DNA of 64,000 nucleotides from Prosthecobacter debontii (GCF_900167535.1 NZ_FUYE01000012.1:95947-159946), one strand, 5' to 3'. Counted from the first letter of the stretch, positions 35,180-45,277 are shown. Notes: generated by a model not told the origin, from the letters alone. A program made the numbers and translations.

Positions 35180-35660
35180 CTAACAGCCTCGGTTATGAAG
35201 TTCATCTCGATAAAGGAGCAGACGTGTTGTTCTGCATTCATGAGACAGGATTTGAAGATTATGCGATATTTGTTCAAGCAACCAACAAGGCGCAAGGGAA
35301 AGGGCAAAATCAGCTTCATCATGACTATACTATTACACAGTGCCCCCAGGACTATCCCGTGGTCCGAGTGAGGGGAGATGATGCCCGGGCTTTTTGCGGC
35401 TGGCTAAGCCAGAAAGAAGGAAAAGCCAAAGATCCACATCTTGTGCCGATACGGACTATATCAATAGCTACGATGATGGATAGCCGACCACAGCGCTAGT
35501 CGTGAGCTTTCAGCCCAATCGGTTTGGCTCTATGATGTGGAGCGTAAGGCAAGGGAATGAATACAGGACTGGTTCAATCAAAAACCATCAAACAAGGAGA
35601 CTAGGGGTGGCATTTGGCGCTACGAAGCAGAGTTCATTTTCACGGGATGTAGTCCCTTTA
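35180..35660 (+). pseudogene. Remnant of an FGE-sulfatase (SUMF1-like) domain
   Basis: In broken frames the sequence reads TNSLGYEVHLDKGADVLFCIHETGFEDYAIFVQATN, then DYPVVRVRGDDARAFCGWLSQKEGKAK, and further on SFQPNRFG..YD and GGIWRYEAE. These follow, in order, the standard FGE-sulfatase motifs (NSLGMKFVPV, YPVV.VSW.DA.AFC.WLS..EG, F.PN.FGLYDM, RGGSW). Stops and frameshifts interrupt it several times. It probably was the C-terminal domain of the kinase just upstream or of a neighbouring gene. The following 290 bp to 35947 hold no recognised gene. Confidence 0.8.
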
Positions 35661-35947
35661 TGATGGCCGAGGCACCGTCGACGGTTTCCGTACCGTTCTA
35701 GTTATCTCCGTCCCTGCGCCTAAAACTGCTACTGGGAGCTCTACCTTGCCCTTAGTGAAGCCCTCGCCATCTTCTTCCACGGCTGAATATATTTAATGGT
35801 GTTGCACGCGGATGGATATTTGAAAAGAAATGCTTTACGCTGTTCACAGAGTTTATTTGAGAGCCACTCCGCCCATGGAACGGAGTGTAGCCCAATAATC
35901 GGACCAAGTGATGGCCTTTGTTATACGTCCAAGTTCGTTGCAGTTTC

Positions 35948-37186
35948 TCATTGGTGCCCGAGAAGGTATTCTGGCAAGGCCGTTCCACTGTCGTTAAAAC
36001 GTAGCAGAAGATAATCGTGATGATCGAGATCCAAATGAGAATCCACTTTCCATAGGGCGGGTTCATCTGATTGGATGAGTTCCAACGCCGACTGCATGGA
36101 AAGCAGCAGATGTGCCCCTGGATGCTTATGCATAAAGTCCACAAGCTCCTTTTGATTGGAAGCTTGTAGCGTGTCCTGTCGGTCTGCCAATCTTTGATGA
36201 ATCACTGAATCGCCAATCACAAAAATATCGGTCCCCTTTTGATGCGCATCTAGCCAAGCGGTCAAAGACTGTATGTGACTGTCATCTCCTCGATGACCTG
36301 ATAAAAACATAAAAATCGCCGCTATTGCGGCTACGCTCGCCAAACCAAGTCCAACCCAGAGACCACGCCAATGCGGATCTTGTGACGACAGTCGATCCGT
36401 TTGGCTTGCCCAAGCTGGAGTGCGACGTGCCTGAATATAGACCTCAGATCCTAGTGAAGGCAAAAGGGCTCCCCAAATTTGGTTGAGCCTCAACCACCAG
36501 CGATAATTTTCCAGCTTACTGCCAGTGTAACGGACAAGGTGGCTTCCTGTAATGAATTCGGGAGTCAGCCCAGCGTCTGAGGCCAAGTTTTTCCACCGCT
36601 GTGGAGATAGAACGGTAATGTGCCCACCAAACGCAACCAATCCACGGCTAAGTCTGTTCCTGAAATATTTTTCACGCAATCCGGCAAGCCAGCCGGGCAT
36701 GGTAGGTGAGCCTCCAAGAAAAATGCCTCCGGGGCCAAGCAATCTGCTTATCTCTACAATCGTCGCTCCAGGACGAGGTAGATGTTCAAATACGTGCAAA
36801 CAAACGACAGCGTCAGCGACTGCTGAAGGCAGCGGCAATGGCATATCAAAATTGGCATGGTGAACTTCATCATACATGGCCAAGGCAATCAGCTCCTGCC
36901 GTGGGTTCCAATCCAGACCTATCCAGCGATCAACGACTCCTTCCGGAGTGAAATGTTTCAACCAACCTCGTTCGCATCCGACATCCACCACTGTAAGCGG
37001 GCGACCCAAACGGCGAGATTCCTTGGCCAAGGCTTGGCCAGCCCACCAATACCTCACAAGGCGAATTGAATAGGTAGCATTTTTGAGGTGCTGCCGAAGC
37101 CGGGTACCCGATTCCGGTGGGAGCTTAGCTAAAACTTCGGTAAACGAGTGAAGCGGAAAGGTGAGGAAAGGAAATCGGGAGAACAT
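35948..37186 (-). CDS. SAM-dependent methyltransferase with C-terminal membrane domain
   Basis: The 412-residue protein starts with a class I methyltransferase domain (residues about 60-190): motif I VVDVGCERGWLKHF, acidic loop GLDWNPRQE, and VADAVVCLHVFEHLPRPGATIVEISRLLGPGG. After residue 280 comes one TM helix (WVGLGLASVAAIAAIFMFLSG) and an extracytoplasmic domain of about 110 residues (SLTAWLDAHQKGTDIFVIGDSVIHQRLADR). The tail resembles domains attached to PMT-type glycosyltransferases, suggesting the gene fuses two envelope-glycan functions (inference). It has no close operon partner. Confidence 0.8.
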   Translation of the reverse strand: MFSRFPFLTFPLHSFTEVLAKLPPESGTRLRQHLKNATYSIRLVRYWWAGQALAKESRRLGRPLTVVDVGCERGWLKHFTPEGVVDRWIGLDWNPRQELIALAMYDEVHHANFDMPLPLPSAVADAVVCLHVFEHLPRPGATIVEISRLLGPGGIFLGGSPTMPGWLAGLREKYFRNRLSRGLVAFGGHITVLSPQRWKNLASDAGLTPEFITGSHLVRYTGSKLENYRWWLRLNQIWGALLPSLGSEVYIQARRTPAWASQTDRLSSQDPHWRGLWVGLGLASVAAIAAIFMFLSGHRGDDSHIQSLTAWLDAHQKGTDIFVIGDSVIHQRLADRQDTLQASNQKELVDFMHKHPGAHLLLSMQSALELIQSDEPALWKVDSHLDLDHHDYLLLRFNDSGTALPEYLLGHQ

Positions 37187-37483
37187 GAACCTGGGGTTTA
37201 ATGGGTGATCGACATCTCGGGGAGGGGGAAATGCCAGCCCTCAGTGGCTTCTCGGCGAGTTGTGTTCAATATTAGCAAAAAAAACCGCAATGCTTATTGG
37301 AGCTGCCAACGAACAGATGTTTTTGATTTATTTACCTTCTTGTTAGGCATATCACATGGTGTTATATGCTGTGCTATTGAACGATGCCTCACTGAACATG
37401 TGCAGCTTGCAGCCGAGCGCTTCCCGCCGCCGTCATTAAATTACGCCAGTCACTCTTCTGCTTTAGTGTCGGGACGGTCTTTG

Positions 37484-37948
37484 CTATGAATCTTGTTCGT
37501 CTTTCCTCTGAGCAGAGCAATCGCCATGGCGATTTTTGAAACGGGTCCATGCGGGTAGATGATGCGCCGCCAGAAGGCTGAAAATGATCAAGGCTCCCAA
37601 AGTCCCAAGGGTGTACATGCCATAGGAAATGGCTAGGCCTACCGAAGCCGTGGCCCATAATGTGGCAGCGGTAGTAAGGCCATGGATGCGCCCTTGATCA
37701 CGCAAAATGACCCCAGCGCCGAGAAATCCCACGCCTGTGACGACCTGTGCAGCGATGCGGCCAGGGTCTCCGGTTGTACTGGCATGAGAAGAGATGAGTC
37801 CAAAGATGCATGCGCCCAATGAAACGGCAGCATAGGTACGTATGCCTGCCTCGCGGCCATGACGTTCCCGCTCCCATCCGACAAAACCGCCTAAAACTGC
37901 CGCCATAATGGCCCGGAAAGCCAGCAATAATTCAAATTTCCAGTCCAT
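37484..37948 (-). CDS. MgtC/SapB family membrane protein
   Basis: The 154-residue protein has four TM helices and family motifs AAVLGGFVGWERERHGREAGIRTYAAVSLGACIFGLIS, then GVGFLGAGVILRDQGRIHGLTTAATLWATASVGLAIS. The acidic/Arg residues in GWERERHGREAGIRT are family-conserved. MgtC proteins are linked to magnesium limitation and acid or host stress; the YhiD-like short forms without a C-terminal ACT domain have no defined role. It lies alone, with a 297-bp gene-free stretch downstream. Confidence 0.9.
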   Translation of the reverse strand: MDWKFELLLAFRAIMAAVLGGFVGWERERHGREAGIRTYAAVSLGACIFGLISSHASTTGDPGRIAAQVVTGVGFLGAGVILRDQGRIHGLTTAATLWATASVGLAISYGMYTLGTLGALIIFSLLAAHHLPAWTRFKNRHGDCSAQRKDEQDS

Positions 37949-38538
37949 AGCGGGAGATGGGGATCAAAAGACAACAAAGCAATATGTTTTGAAATCTTTT
38001 CTCACGCAACATCTACAGTGAAATGATGCGAAGCATCTTTTGGGCCGGATGGAGGTCACACTCCTCGCTATCCGAAAGCCAGCGAAAGTCGCCATGTCGC
38101 AGAAAAGGCGACGGGCGAACTGAATAGTAATATCCGATGCACATCAAATCGATCAGCCCGGTCATGCATGAAGTGATCTTGCATCTGTTACCGCATGTTC
38201 GTAACCCTTGTTGGTATAAGAACTTTTACATTCCTTTGCTTTCATCACCACATTTGCCCAGCTCACCAGCCTGTTAATCTATCAAGAACAACGCCTCATG
38301 CTGGCATGCCTGCCTTGGCATGACTGCAGGACCGCAACATCAAAGAAACATTGCCGTGCGCATGCTACGGTCAAATGAATGGTCGTCCTCTGGCCTGGAG
38401 GAGACATCTTATGCAGTCACGTTTCACCGGCCCAAAGACATGTCCGATGGCTATGGTATTTTGGTGATAGATCCACCTCATTCAAATTGCTGAAAAATTT
38501 GTTTGAACAATTCCCTTCATTAGGAATCAGTAGCACAC
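37949..38538. other. 590-bp gene-free region before the metal-resistance block
   Basis: No frame with recognisable motifs occurs here. A 43-codon frame beginning at 38362 (LEETSYAVTFHRPKDMSDGY) has no ribosome-binding site and is not called. The region must contain the promoter of the metal-resistance genes, but no clear operator palindrome was found. Confidence 0.5.
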
Positions 38539-38991
38539 ATGCAGTCCTTTGCGCGTAGCACCCTTCTCACGCTTGCCTTTTTGGCAGTCGCGTGCGCTCA
38601 GGTGTTCGGGACGCAGCGAGGCTATCTCTGTGACCACGGGAAGGTAGCCCTTGAGACAGTGGTGGATCACTGCCATAAGGCATCTTCTGACGAAGGTTCT
38701 GAGGCTGTTCCTTGTGAGGAAAGCGACTCTGTCGCCTGTGAATCGAAAGGTGAGAAGAAGACCCACCAGCCATTGCAGGTGGACCTTCAAGTGACTCCCG
38801 CGACATTGGTCTCGGTGACAGTACCCGCTTTCGTCGCAGTGCTGATGGATGACTTCTTCAGCTTTGACCGAGCTCTTTCGGTCGTGTTGGTCGAAGAACA
38901 ACGGATAAGCGGACTGTCGTTCGAGGATGAACGACCGTATTTGCCTAGCGCTGCCGTAGAGGTAGCGAGTTGCATAGTTATTTTGGTTTGA
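38539..38991 (+). CDS. Small exported protein leading the metal-efflux block
   Basis: The 150-residue protein has a signal peptide (MQSFARSTLLTLAFLAVACAQVFG) and Cys/His-rich segments (GYLCDHGKVALETVVDHCHKASSDE, VPCEESDSVACESKGEKK). A hydrophobic stretch near residues 85-105 follows. The spacing of Cys and His suggests metal binding. Its position before the TolC-like gene suggests a periplasmic sensor or chaperone for the pump (inference). No family name is recognised. Confidence 0.7.
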   Translation: MQSFARSTLLTLAFLAVACAQVFGTQRGYLCDHGKVALETVVDHCHKASSDEGSEAVPCEESDSVACESKGEKKTHQPLQVDLQVTPATLVSVTVPAFVAVLMDDFFSFDRALSVVLVEEQRISGLSFEDERPYLPSAAVEVASCIVILV

Positions 38992-39097
38992 GGATGCTCT
39001 GATGCGCATTCGCCCACGAATGGCGATTTAGACGCGCATCTCTGCTTTGCACACAGGTTTGGCATGTCCACGCCTGCAACCTCAACCCATTCATTTC

Positions 39098-40366
39098 ATG
39101 TTCCGTTTCACACTCATTTTTGCTGCTGTTTTCAGCCTCTCCCTAACTCAGGCGTCAGCTCTCAATATCACCTTGAGAGACATTGCCAACCGTGTTCGCA
39201 ATAACCATCCTGCTCTTAAGGCAGCCCGTCTTACCATAGACGAGGCCCGGGGCCGTCGCCTTGGAGCAGGACGGCTGTCAAACCCTACTTTTGGTTATGA
39301 ATTCCAGAACCAAAGTAACGTTAGTCCCCAGTCTAATGTCTTCTCAATTGATCAAGCCTTCCCGATCACTCGGCGTTTGAGCTTGGAGAAAAAGCTCACC
39401 ACTCAACTTATTGGTGCTGCCGAATTGGAGATCAGAGATGCAGAACGAAAGCTGATCGCCGAAGCTCAGCAGCAGGTCGTGCAGCTGCTGACTTTAGCCC
39501 AGCAACGGGAACTGAGACAGCGGCAGACCGACCTTGCCTCAAATCTGGCACAATTCGCCGAAGGCAGGGCCAAGGCAGGAGAGGTGTCCCCTCTGGATGC
39601 CAAGCAGGTGGATCTGGACGCCCAGCGTCTGCGGGTGGAAGCTAGGCTACTCGAAGCGCAAAGCGTGAGCCTGCTAGGCCAGCTCAAGCCCATGCTGGGA
39701 CTTCGGGCCGAGGATTCACTGACAGTGTCTGGCAATCTCCCAGACATGTCAGTTCCTGGTGCTTCATCTTGGGCACAGCGGCCTGACTACCAATTGGCTC
39801 AGACAAAAATCCAGGCAGCCAGAACGGACCAAGACCTAGCCAGGGCCAAGCGCTTTGAAGACATTAGTGCTGGAATTTTCGCGGGCCGGGAGATGCAGGA
39901 TGTCACTCCTAGTCAGCGCGAACGCACAGGCTTCATCGGCTTCCGCATCTCCATACCACTTCCTCTATGGAATAGGAATCAGGGTGAAATTGCTGAAAAA
40001 GCGGCGTCCGCTGAGCGCGCACGTCTGGAGAGTGAAGCGCTGGCTGTTCAGATCAACGGAGAGGCAGGAACCGCTCGGCGGGAAATGGAAACAAACGCCT
40101 CCATCGTTCGCGAGACTCGTGAGAAGTTGCTGCCGTTGGCCAACGAACAAATGGAAGCCATGCAGAAAGCTTACGAATCTGGGCAGGCGGATCTTCTGGC
40201 CGTTCTGCGAGCCCGCGATCAGCGGCTGCAACTTGAAGCTGCTGTTCTGGACGCAGCCCGAGACTTCCATCTGGCACGCATCCGTTATGAAGCGGCCACA
40301 GGCAAGTACGCGCCTGCGCCTGTCTCAGTCCCCACCGTAACTCGGTCCGCCAAATCCCCGCAGTAA
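39098..40366 (+). CDS. czcC: TolC/CzcC-family outer-membrane efflux protein
   Basis: The 422-residue protein has a signal peptide (MFRFTLIFAAVFSLSLTQASA) and two OEP repeats of long helices (LRDIANRVRNNHPALKAARLTIDEARGRRLGAGRLSNPTFGYE; QTKIQAARTDQDLARAKRFEDISAGIFAGRE). The family segment IGFRISIPLPLWNRNQGEI is present. It should form the outer-membrane channel of the tripartite pump with the next two genes. The ATG at 39098 was chosen because it begins the signal peptide. The adaptor gene starts 15 bp downstream. Confidence 0.9.
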   Translation: MFRFTLIFAAVFSLSLTQASALNITLRDIANRVRNNHPALKAARLTIDEARGRRLGAGRLSNPTFGYEFQNQSNVSPQSNVFSIDQAFPITRRLSLEKKLTTQLIGAAELEIRDAERKLIAEAQQQVVQLLTLAQQRELRQRQTDLASNLAQFAEGRAKAGEVSPLDAKQVDLDAQRLRVEARLLEAQSVSLLGQLKPMLGLRAEDSLTVSGNLPDMSVPGASSWAQRPDYQLAQTKIQAARTDQDLARAKRFEDISAGIFAGREMQDVTPSQRERTGFIGFRISIPLPLWNRNQGEIAEKAASAERARLESEALAVQINGEAGTARREMETNASIVRETREKLLPLANEQMEAMQKAYESGQADLLAVLRARDQRLQLEAAVLDAARDFHLARIRYEAATGKYAPAPVSVPTVTRSAKSPQ

Positions 40367-40381
40367 ACTTCAACGCTTGTC

Positions 40382-41557
40382 ATGAATCGTCATTTAGTTC
40401 CCTTGTTTATATCCACTTTAACCTTTGCCAGCCTGAGTAACGCTGCGGAGGATAACAAAAGATCATCCAGTACCATTGTGCTGGATGAAAATGGAGTGAA
40501 GAACCTTCGGATTGAAACCACCGAGGTTGAAGAAACTGATTTCGAATCCACCATCTTTTCCCTGGGTCGGATTCAAGCCATTCCCAACAATGTCGGTGCG
40601 GTAAGCAGCCGAATCTCTGGACGTATCGTCGAGCTGAAAGTGGCTCCTGGCGATGTGGTGCAAAAGGGTGATGTGGTGGTCAGCGTGGAAAGCCGTCAAC
40701 CAGGAGATCCTCCACCAGTCATACCTCTGACCGCACCACTGAGCGGTCTTGTAACGCGGGTGGAGCTACGCCTTGGAGATCCGATTGAACCTGACCGACC
40801 TGTGCTGGAAATCACCGACCTCAGTGAAGTCTATGCGGTCGCTCGGGTTCCCGAACATCAGGCCGGATTAATGAAACCTGGAACCATTGCCCACATCAAA
40901 GTAGCCGCATTGCCTGATGAAAAGTTTGATGGAGAGTTGCTGCGTTTCGGCACCAGCGCTGACAAGCAAAGCGGAACTCTGGACGCCATCTTTCGCCTTC
41001 CTAATACAGGCGGTAAACTGCGTGCGGATATGCGGGCTCAGTTCAGCATCGTGATGAGCAAGCGCGAAGGCATTGTTGCAGTTCCCAGAGCGGCCCTTCA
41101 GGGCGAGGGCGGCAATCGATTTGTCTATGTGAAGGACTTCGACTTGGCCAATGCCTTTGTCAAAACCCCGGTCACCGTGGGTGAAATCAATGACCGTTTT
41201 GTTGAAATTCTGACGGGGCTTCTTCCTGCGGACGAGGTAGTTACGCGTGGAGCCTACTCGCTCTCATTTGCCGGAGCCAGCTCCGTTTCCCTGAAAGAGG
41301 CGTTGGATGCTGCCCATGGACATGAGCATGCGGCAGACGGGGGTGAATTGACTCCTGAAAAAAAGGCCGAGATGGTCGCTGCTAAAAATGGAGCGGCTAG
41401 TGGATCAGTTGGAAGTGGCAAAGGTGGAAGCCCAATCTGGATGTACGTGAGCGGAGTTCTTTTTGTGCTGCTGCTGATTTCACTCCTTACCAAAAAACGC
41501 GGTCCGGTGGAAGACGAGTCCGTTCCTACAAAATCCCACGACAAGGAGGTTGCGTAA
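40382..41557 (+). CDS. czcB: CzcB-family periplasmic adaptor of an RND efflux pump
   Basis: The 391-residue membrane-fusion protein has a signal peptide (cleavage after LSNAAE), a lipoyl/biotinyl-like half motif SRISGRIVELKVAPGDVVQKGDVVVSVES, a beta-barrel part (VPEHQAGLMKPGTIAHIKVAAL) and a membrane-proximal domain (RAALQGEGGNRFVYVKDFD). The C-terminus is unusual: a His-rich patch (DAAHGHEHAADGGE) and a TM helix (SPIWMYVSGVLFVLLLISLL). The His patch may bind metal. It ends 3 bp before the RND transporter gene. Confidence 0.9.
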   Translation: MNRHLVPLFISTLTFASLSNAAEDNKRSSSTIVLDENGVKNLRIETTEVEETDFESTIFSLGRIQAIPNNVGAVSSRISGRIVELKVAPGDVVQKGDVVVSVESRQPGDPPPVIPLTAPLSGLVTRVELRLGDPIEPDRPVLEITDLSEVYAVARVPEHQAGLMKPGTIAHIKVAALPDEKFDGELLRFGTSADKQSGTLDAIFRLPNTGGKLRADMRAQFSIVMSKREGIVAVPRAALQGEGGNRFVYVKDFDLANAFVKTPVTVGEINDRFVEILTGLLPADEVVTRGAYSLSFAGASSVSLKEALDAAHGHEHAADGGELTPEKKAEMVAAKNGAASGSVGSGKGGSPIWMYVSGVLFVLLLISLLTKKRGPVEDESVPTKSHDKEVA

Positions 41558-41560
41558 GCC

Positions 41561-44500
41561 ATGCTCAATAAAATGATCCAATGGGCGCTGCATAACCGCG
41601 CCTTCATCATCGGTGCCTCGCTCATCCTGATGATTATGGGTCTGAAGACCGCCACTGAACTGCCAGTGGAAGTGCTTCCAGACCTTACCAAGCCTACAGT
41701 CATCGTCTTAACAGAGTCTCCAGGGCTCGCACCTGAAGAAGTGGAAATGCGTGTGACACAGCCGATCGAAAGCGCTCTGATGGGTGTGGCAGGTTTGACT
41801 CGCCTACGCTCTAACTCTGACGTGTCTCTTTCTCTGGTCTATGCCGAGTTCGGATGGGACACAGACATCTACAGAGCGCGTATGCTGGTGCAGGAACGAC
41901 TGCAAGGGGCGCGAGGCAGTCTGCCTGAAGGCGCAGAACCTTTCATGACGCCTGTAGCGTCACTGATGGGAGAGATTCTTCTGGTCGGTGTCCGTAGTAC
42001 GATCAAAGAGGGAGAGGAGGGATACATCCCACCGCGTGAAGTCAGATCCCTTGCAGACTGGACTGTCAAAAGACGATTACAGAGCGTGTCCGGCATCGCC
42101 GAGATCCTGAACATGGGCGGAGGTGTTAAACAGATCGAGATCCAACCCGATCCCTTCAAGATGCTGGCCAACGAGGTGACCTATGACGAACTAGAGAAAG
42201 CCGTCACGGAAGCAGCTAACACCACGACAGGAGGCTTCATCAACAGCGGTCCAACCGAAATCATGGTTCGCAATTTGGCCATGACGGTTGAGCTGAATGA
42301 CATCGCGAAGACGATTATCAAGAAGGTGAATGACAGACCAATCGCTATTAGTGACGTCGCCAAAGTCGAATGGGGTGTAGAACCCATGCGTGGTGATGCC
42401 ACCGTGAGCCAGTCTCCAGAAAAATCTCCAACTTATGGAGTGATCATGAGTGTGACCAAGGCCCCCGGCTTTGATACGCGCAAACTCACAGAAGAAATCA
42501 AGACTGCGCTGACTGAGTTGAAATCTACTTTCCCTCCAGGTGTGGAAACGACACTTCTTTTCCAGCAGAAAGACTTCATTGATAATGCCATTGGCAATCT
42601 CAACAATGCCATCATTGAGGGCGCAGTGATGGTGACTGTGGTGCTGTTCCTTTTCCTCCTGAACTTCCGTACCACCTTTATCACATTGATGGCGATGCCA
42701 TTGTCCTTCGGGATTACCATGCTGGTATTCCTGTGGCTAGGAATCAGTGTGAACAGCATGACTCTTGGTGGTCTGGCTGTGGCCATCGGGATGGTCGTTG
42801 ACGATGCGATTGTCGATGTGGAGAACGTCTTCCGAAGGCTGCGTGAGAATGCGGAGACTGAGCAGCCCAAACCGCGACTTCAGGTTATCGCTCAGGCCTC
42901 TGGTGAAGTTCGAAACTCGATCCTTTATGCCACAGTCCTGATCATTCTGGTATTCATGCCATTGCTTGGTTTGAGCGGGGTGGAAGGCAAGCTGTTTGCA
43001 CCTATTGCCATTGCTACGATCATTTCCATGATCGCTTCCTTTGTCGTGTCTCTGACGGCAATTCCGGTGCTGTGCTCCCTGCTGTTGAGGCCCAAGGAAG
43101 GCCATGAACACAATGACGGTCTGATCACCCGTCTGATGAAGGGTCTCTTGAGAAAGACTTTGCTCCGCCTTGCTCTCAGCCAGCCTGCGCTGGTGCTGGC
43201 AGTAGCTGCTGCCTTGCTGGTGGCGTCGTTCTCCCTGTATCCCCTAATGAACAAAGACTTCCTGCCGAAGTTCCAGGAGGAAACTGCTCTGGTCGCCGCA
43301 ACTGCCGCTCCTGGCACCTCTCTGGAGGAGATGAACAAGATCTCTGATGTCCTTGAGCAGCAGATTCTCAGCGTGCCCGAAGTGCGCAAGGTAGGGCGTC
43401 GTCTGGGACGTGCAGAGAGAGGGGACCACGTCGTTCCGGTAAGCACGGCTGAGTTTGATGTGGATTTTCGTAATCCAGAAGAAGAGGCGAACGGCAATGC
43501 GGGCGAAAGTCGAACTCGCAAAGAAGTCCTGGCAGACCTCAATGCAAAAATCAAAAGCGTTCCGGGGGTGTTTGCTGTTATCAGCGGCCCTCTCTCAGAC
43601 CGCATCGGTCACATGATGAGCGGCGTGGCAGCGCCAGTCGCAGTTAAAGTATTCGGACCAGACCTTGAAAAGCTGCGGGAGATCGGAGTTGAGATCCAAA
43701 AAATTTCCAAAGCCATCCCAGGCTTCGAGGACACCAAATTGGACCAGACTTCCAGTATTCCCCAGCTCCGCATTGAAGCAGACCGGGACCGTGCCAAGGC
43801 TTATGGTATTGCCCCTGGCAGGCTTAATGAAATGCTTTCCGCACTCATTGGCGGAAAAGAGCTCGCGGAGCTGCGTGAAGGGCAACGTGCGGTGAACTTG
43901 GTGCTCCGCCTGCCTTTGGAATGGCGCGACTCTCCTGACAAGATAGCCACCCTGCCCATTGAGACGGAAGAAGGACAGCGTATACCATTGGACCAGATTG
44001 CGGACGTAAGAGAGGCTAAAGGGCCTAACGTCATCTTCAGGGAAGCCAGTCAGCGCCGCTTTGCCCTGGCCATTAAACCTACCGTGCCGGACGTAACCAA
44101 CCTGGTAGAACGCCTTCGGAAGGAAGTGACGGAGAAGGTCAAGCTACCTGAGGGATACTTCATCACCTTTGAAGGGGAGTTTCAGGCGCAGAAAGAGGCG
44201 ACTCAACGAATCGCTTTGTTCTCTGCGGTGGTGTTCCTAGCCGTGTTCTTGATGCTTTACGGCTACTTCCGTAGCGCATCGCTTGCGCTTCAGGTTTTGG
44301 TAAACATCCCGCTTGCCTTGATGGGGGGGCTTGCCTTTACCTATCTCAAGCTGAATAACATCAGCATCGCCACATTGGTTGGCTTCATTGCCGTCGGTGG
44401 CGTGGCTGCCAGAAACGGCATCATGATGATCAGCCATTATCTGCATCTCATGAGGCATGAGGGTGAAGGGTTCACACGCCAGATGATTGAGCGTGGAACC

Positions 44501-44740
44501 TTAGAGCGTCTTGTTCCCGTCCTTATGACGGCCCTCGCGGCTGGAATCGGCCTGATTCCTCTCGTTCTGGCAGCTGATGAGCCTGGCAAAGAGATCCTGC
44601 ATCCGGTGGCGGTCGTCATAGTAGGCGGCCTCGTCTCTTCCACCTTTCTCGATATGGCCGTCACCCCAGCCATGTTCTGGCTCCTGGGGCGCAAGGCCGC
44701 GCGGCAGGCAATCGAACAAGATGCCGCCGCATCCCATTAA
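41561..44740 (+). CDS. czcA: CzcA/CusA-family heavy-metal RND transporter
   Basis: The 1059-residue inner-membrane pump belongs to the HME-RND family with 12 TM helices and two large periplasmic loops. Typical blocks are TELPVEVLPDLTKPTVIV, SVNSMTLGGLAVAIGMVVDDAIVDVENVFRRLREN (TM4, with the acidic pair used in proton transfer) and VAARNGIMMISHYLHLMRHEGEG. The TM4 signature VVDDAIVDVEN differs from those of well-studied Zn/Co/Cd and Cu/Ag pumps, so metal specificity is open. It forms one operon with the upstream adaptor and channel genes. Confidence 0.93.
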   Translation: MLNKMIQWALHNRAFIIGASLILMIMGLKTATELPVEVLPDLTKPTVIVLTESPGLAPEEVEMRVTQPIESALMGVAGLTRLRSNSDVSLSLVYAEFGWDTDIYRARMLVQERLQGARGSLPEGAEPFMTPVASLMGEILLVGVRSTIKEGEEGYIPPREVRSLADWTVKRRLQSVSGIAEILNMGGGVKQIEIQPDPFKMLANEVTYDELEKAVTEAANTTTGGFINSGPTEIMVRNLAMTVELNDIAKTIIKKVNDRPIAISDVAKVEWGVEPMRGDATVSQSPEKSPTYGVIMSVTKAPGFDTRKLTEEIKTALTELKSTFPPGVETTLLFQQKDFIDNAIGNLNNAIIEGAVMVTVVLFLFLLNFRTTFITLMAMPLSFGITMLVFLWLGISVNSMTLGGLAVAIGMVVDDAIVDVENVFRRLRENAETEQPKPRLQVIAQASGEVRNSILYATVLIILVFMPLLGLSGVEGKLFAPIAIATIISMIASFVVSLTAIPVLCSLLLRPKEGHEHNDGLITRLMKGLLRKTLLRLALSQPALVLAVAAALLVASFSLYPLMNKDFLPKFQEETALVAATAAPGTSLEEMNKISDVLEQQILSVPEVRKVGRRLGRAERGDHVVPVSTAEFDVDFRNPEEEANGNAGESRTRKEVLADLNAKIKSVPGVFAVISGPLSDRIGHMMSGVAAPVAVKVFGPDLEKLREIGVEIQKISKAIPGFEDTKLDQTSSIPQLRIEADRDRAKAYGIAPGRLNEMLSALIGGKELAELREGQRAVNLVLRLPLEWRDSPDKIATLPIETEEGQRIPLDQIADVREAKGPNVIFREASQRRFALAIKPTVPDVTNLVERLRKEVTEKVKLPEGYFITFEGEFQAQKEATQRIALFSAVVFLAVFLMLYGYFRSASLALQVLVNIPLALMGGLAFTYLKLNNISIATLVGFIAVGGVAARNGIMMISHYLHLMRHEGEGFTRQMIERGTLERLVPVLMTALAAGIGLIPLVLAADEPGKEILHPVAVVIVGGLVSSTFLDMAVTPAMFWLLGRKAARQAIEQDAAASH

Positions 44741-44818
44741 CCCAATTTCCGTTGTGGTTAGGCTTCGCCTTCGCAACGGCAAAACACACTAACACAAACC
44801 AACGAACCCAAGCATACC

Positions 44819-45277
44819 ATGAAATCCAAACTCTTCACCGCCCTCTTGACTTTGGCTTTGGCCTTCTCAGTCAATGCAGCCGACAAGCACGATCACAAAA
44901 ACGAGGCCAAGGCTGGTCCTAATGGCGGCAAGCTCATCACCGAAGTCGAGCCACATGTCGAATTCTTCGTCAATGCCGACAAGAAAATCGAAATCCGTTT
45001 TGTGGATGACGACAACAAGGTGGTAGCACCAGCCGAGCAGGTCATTGCCGTCACCTTGGGCGACCGCAGCGCCCCCACCAAGCTAGCGTTCACCAAAGAC
45101 GGTGACAAGCTGGTCAGTGACAAGACCATCCCCGAAGGCTCGGACATTCCAACTGTGGTTCAGATCCGAGCCAAAGAAGGAGCCAAGGCTGTCACTGAGA
45201 AATTCAACCTCAACCTTGCCCAGTGTCCTACCTGCAAAAACAAGGAGTATGCCTGCACTTGTGCCCACGGTGAATAA
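44819..45277 (+). CDS. Small periplasmic His/Cys-containing protein
   Basis: The 152-residue protein has a signal peptide (MKSKLFTALLTLALAFSVNA), a His-rich N-terminus (ADKHDHKNEAKAGPNGGKL) and a C-terminal Cys cluster (LAQCPTCKNKEYACTCAHGE) with C-x2-C and C-x-C pairs. The middle is a beta domain. The two metal-binding-like ends and its place behind the RND pump suggest a periplasmic metal carrier (inference). Confidence 0.75.
   Translation: MKSKLFTALLTLALAFSVNAADKHDHKNEAKAGPNGGKLITEVEPHVEFFVNADKKIEIRFVDDDNKVVAPAEQVIAVTLGDRSAPTKLAFTKDGDKLVSDKTIPEGSDIPTVVQIRAKEGAKAVTEKFNLNLAQCPTCKNKEYACTCAHGE

Noticed and set aside
38362-38493. 43-codon frame in the gap before the metal block
   Set aside because: No ribosome-binding site and no recognisable motif; kept only as a note.
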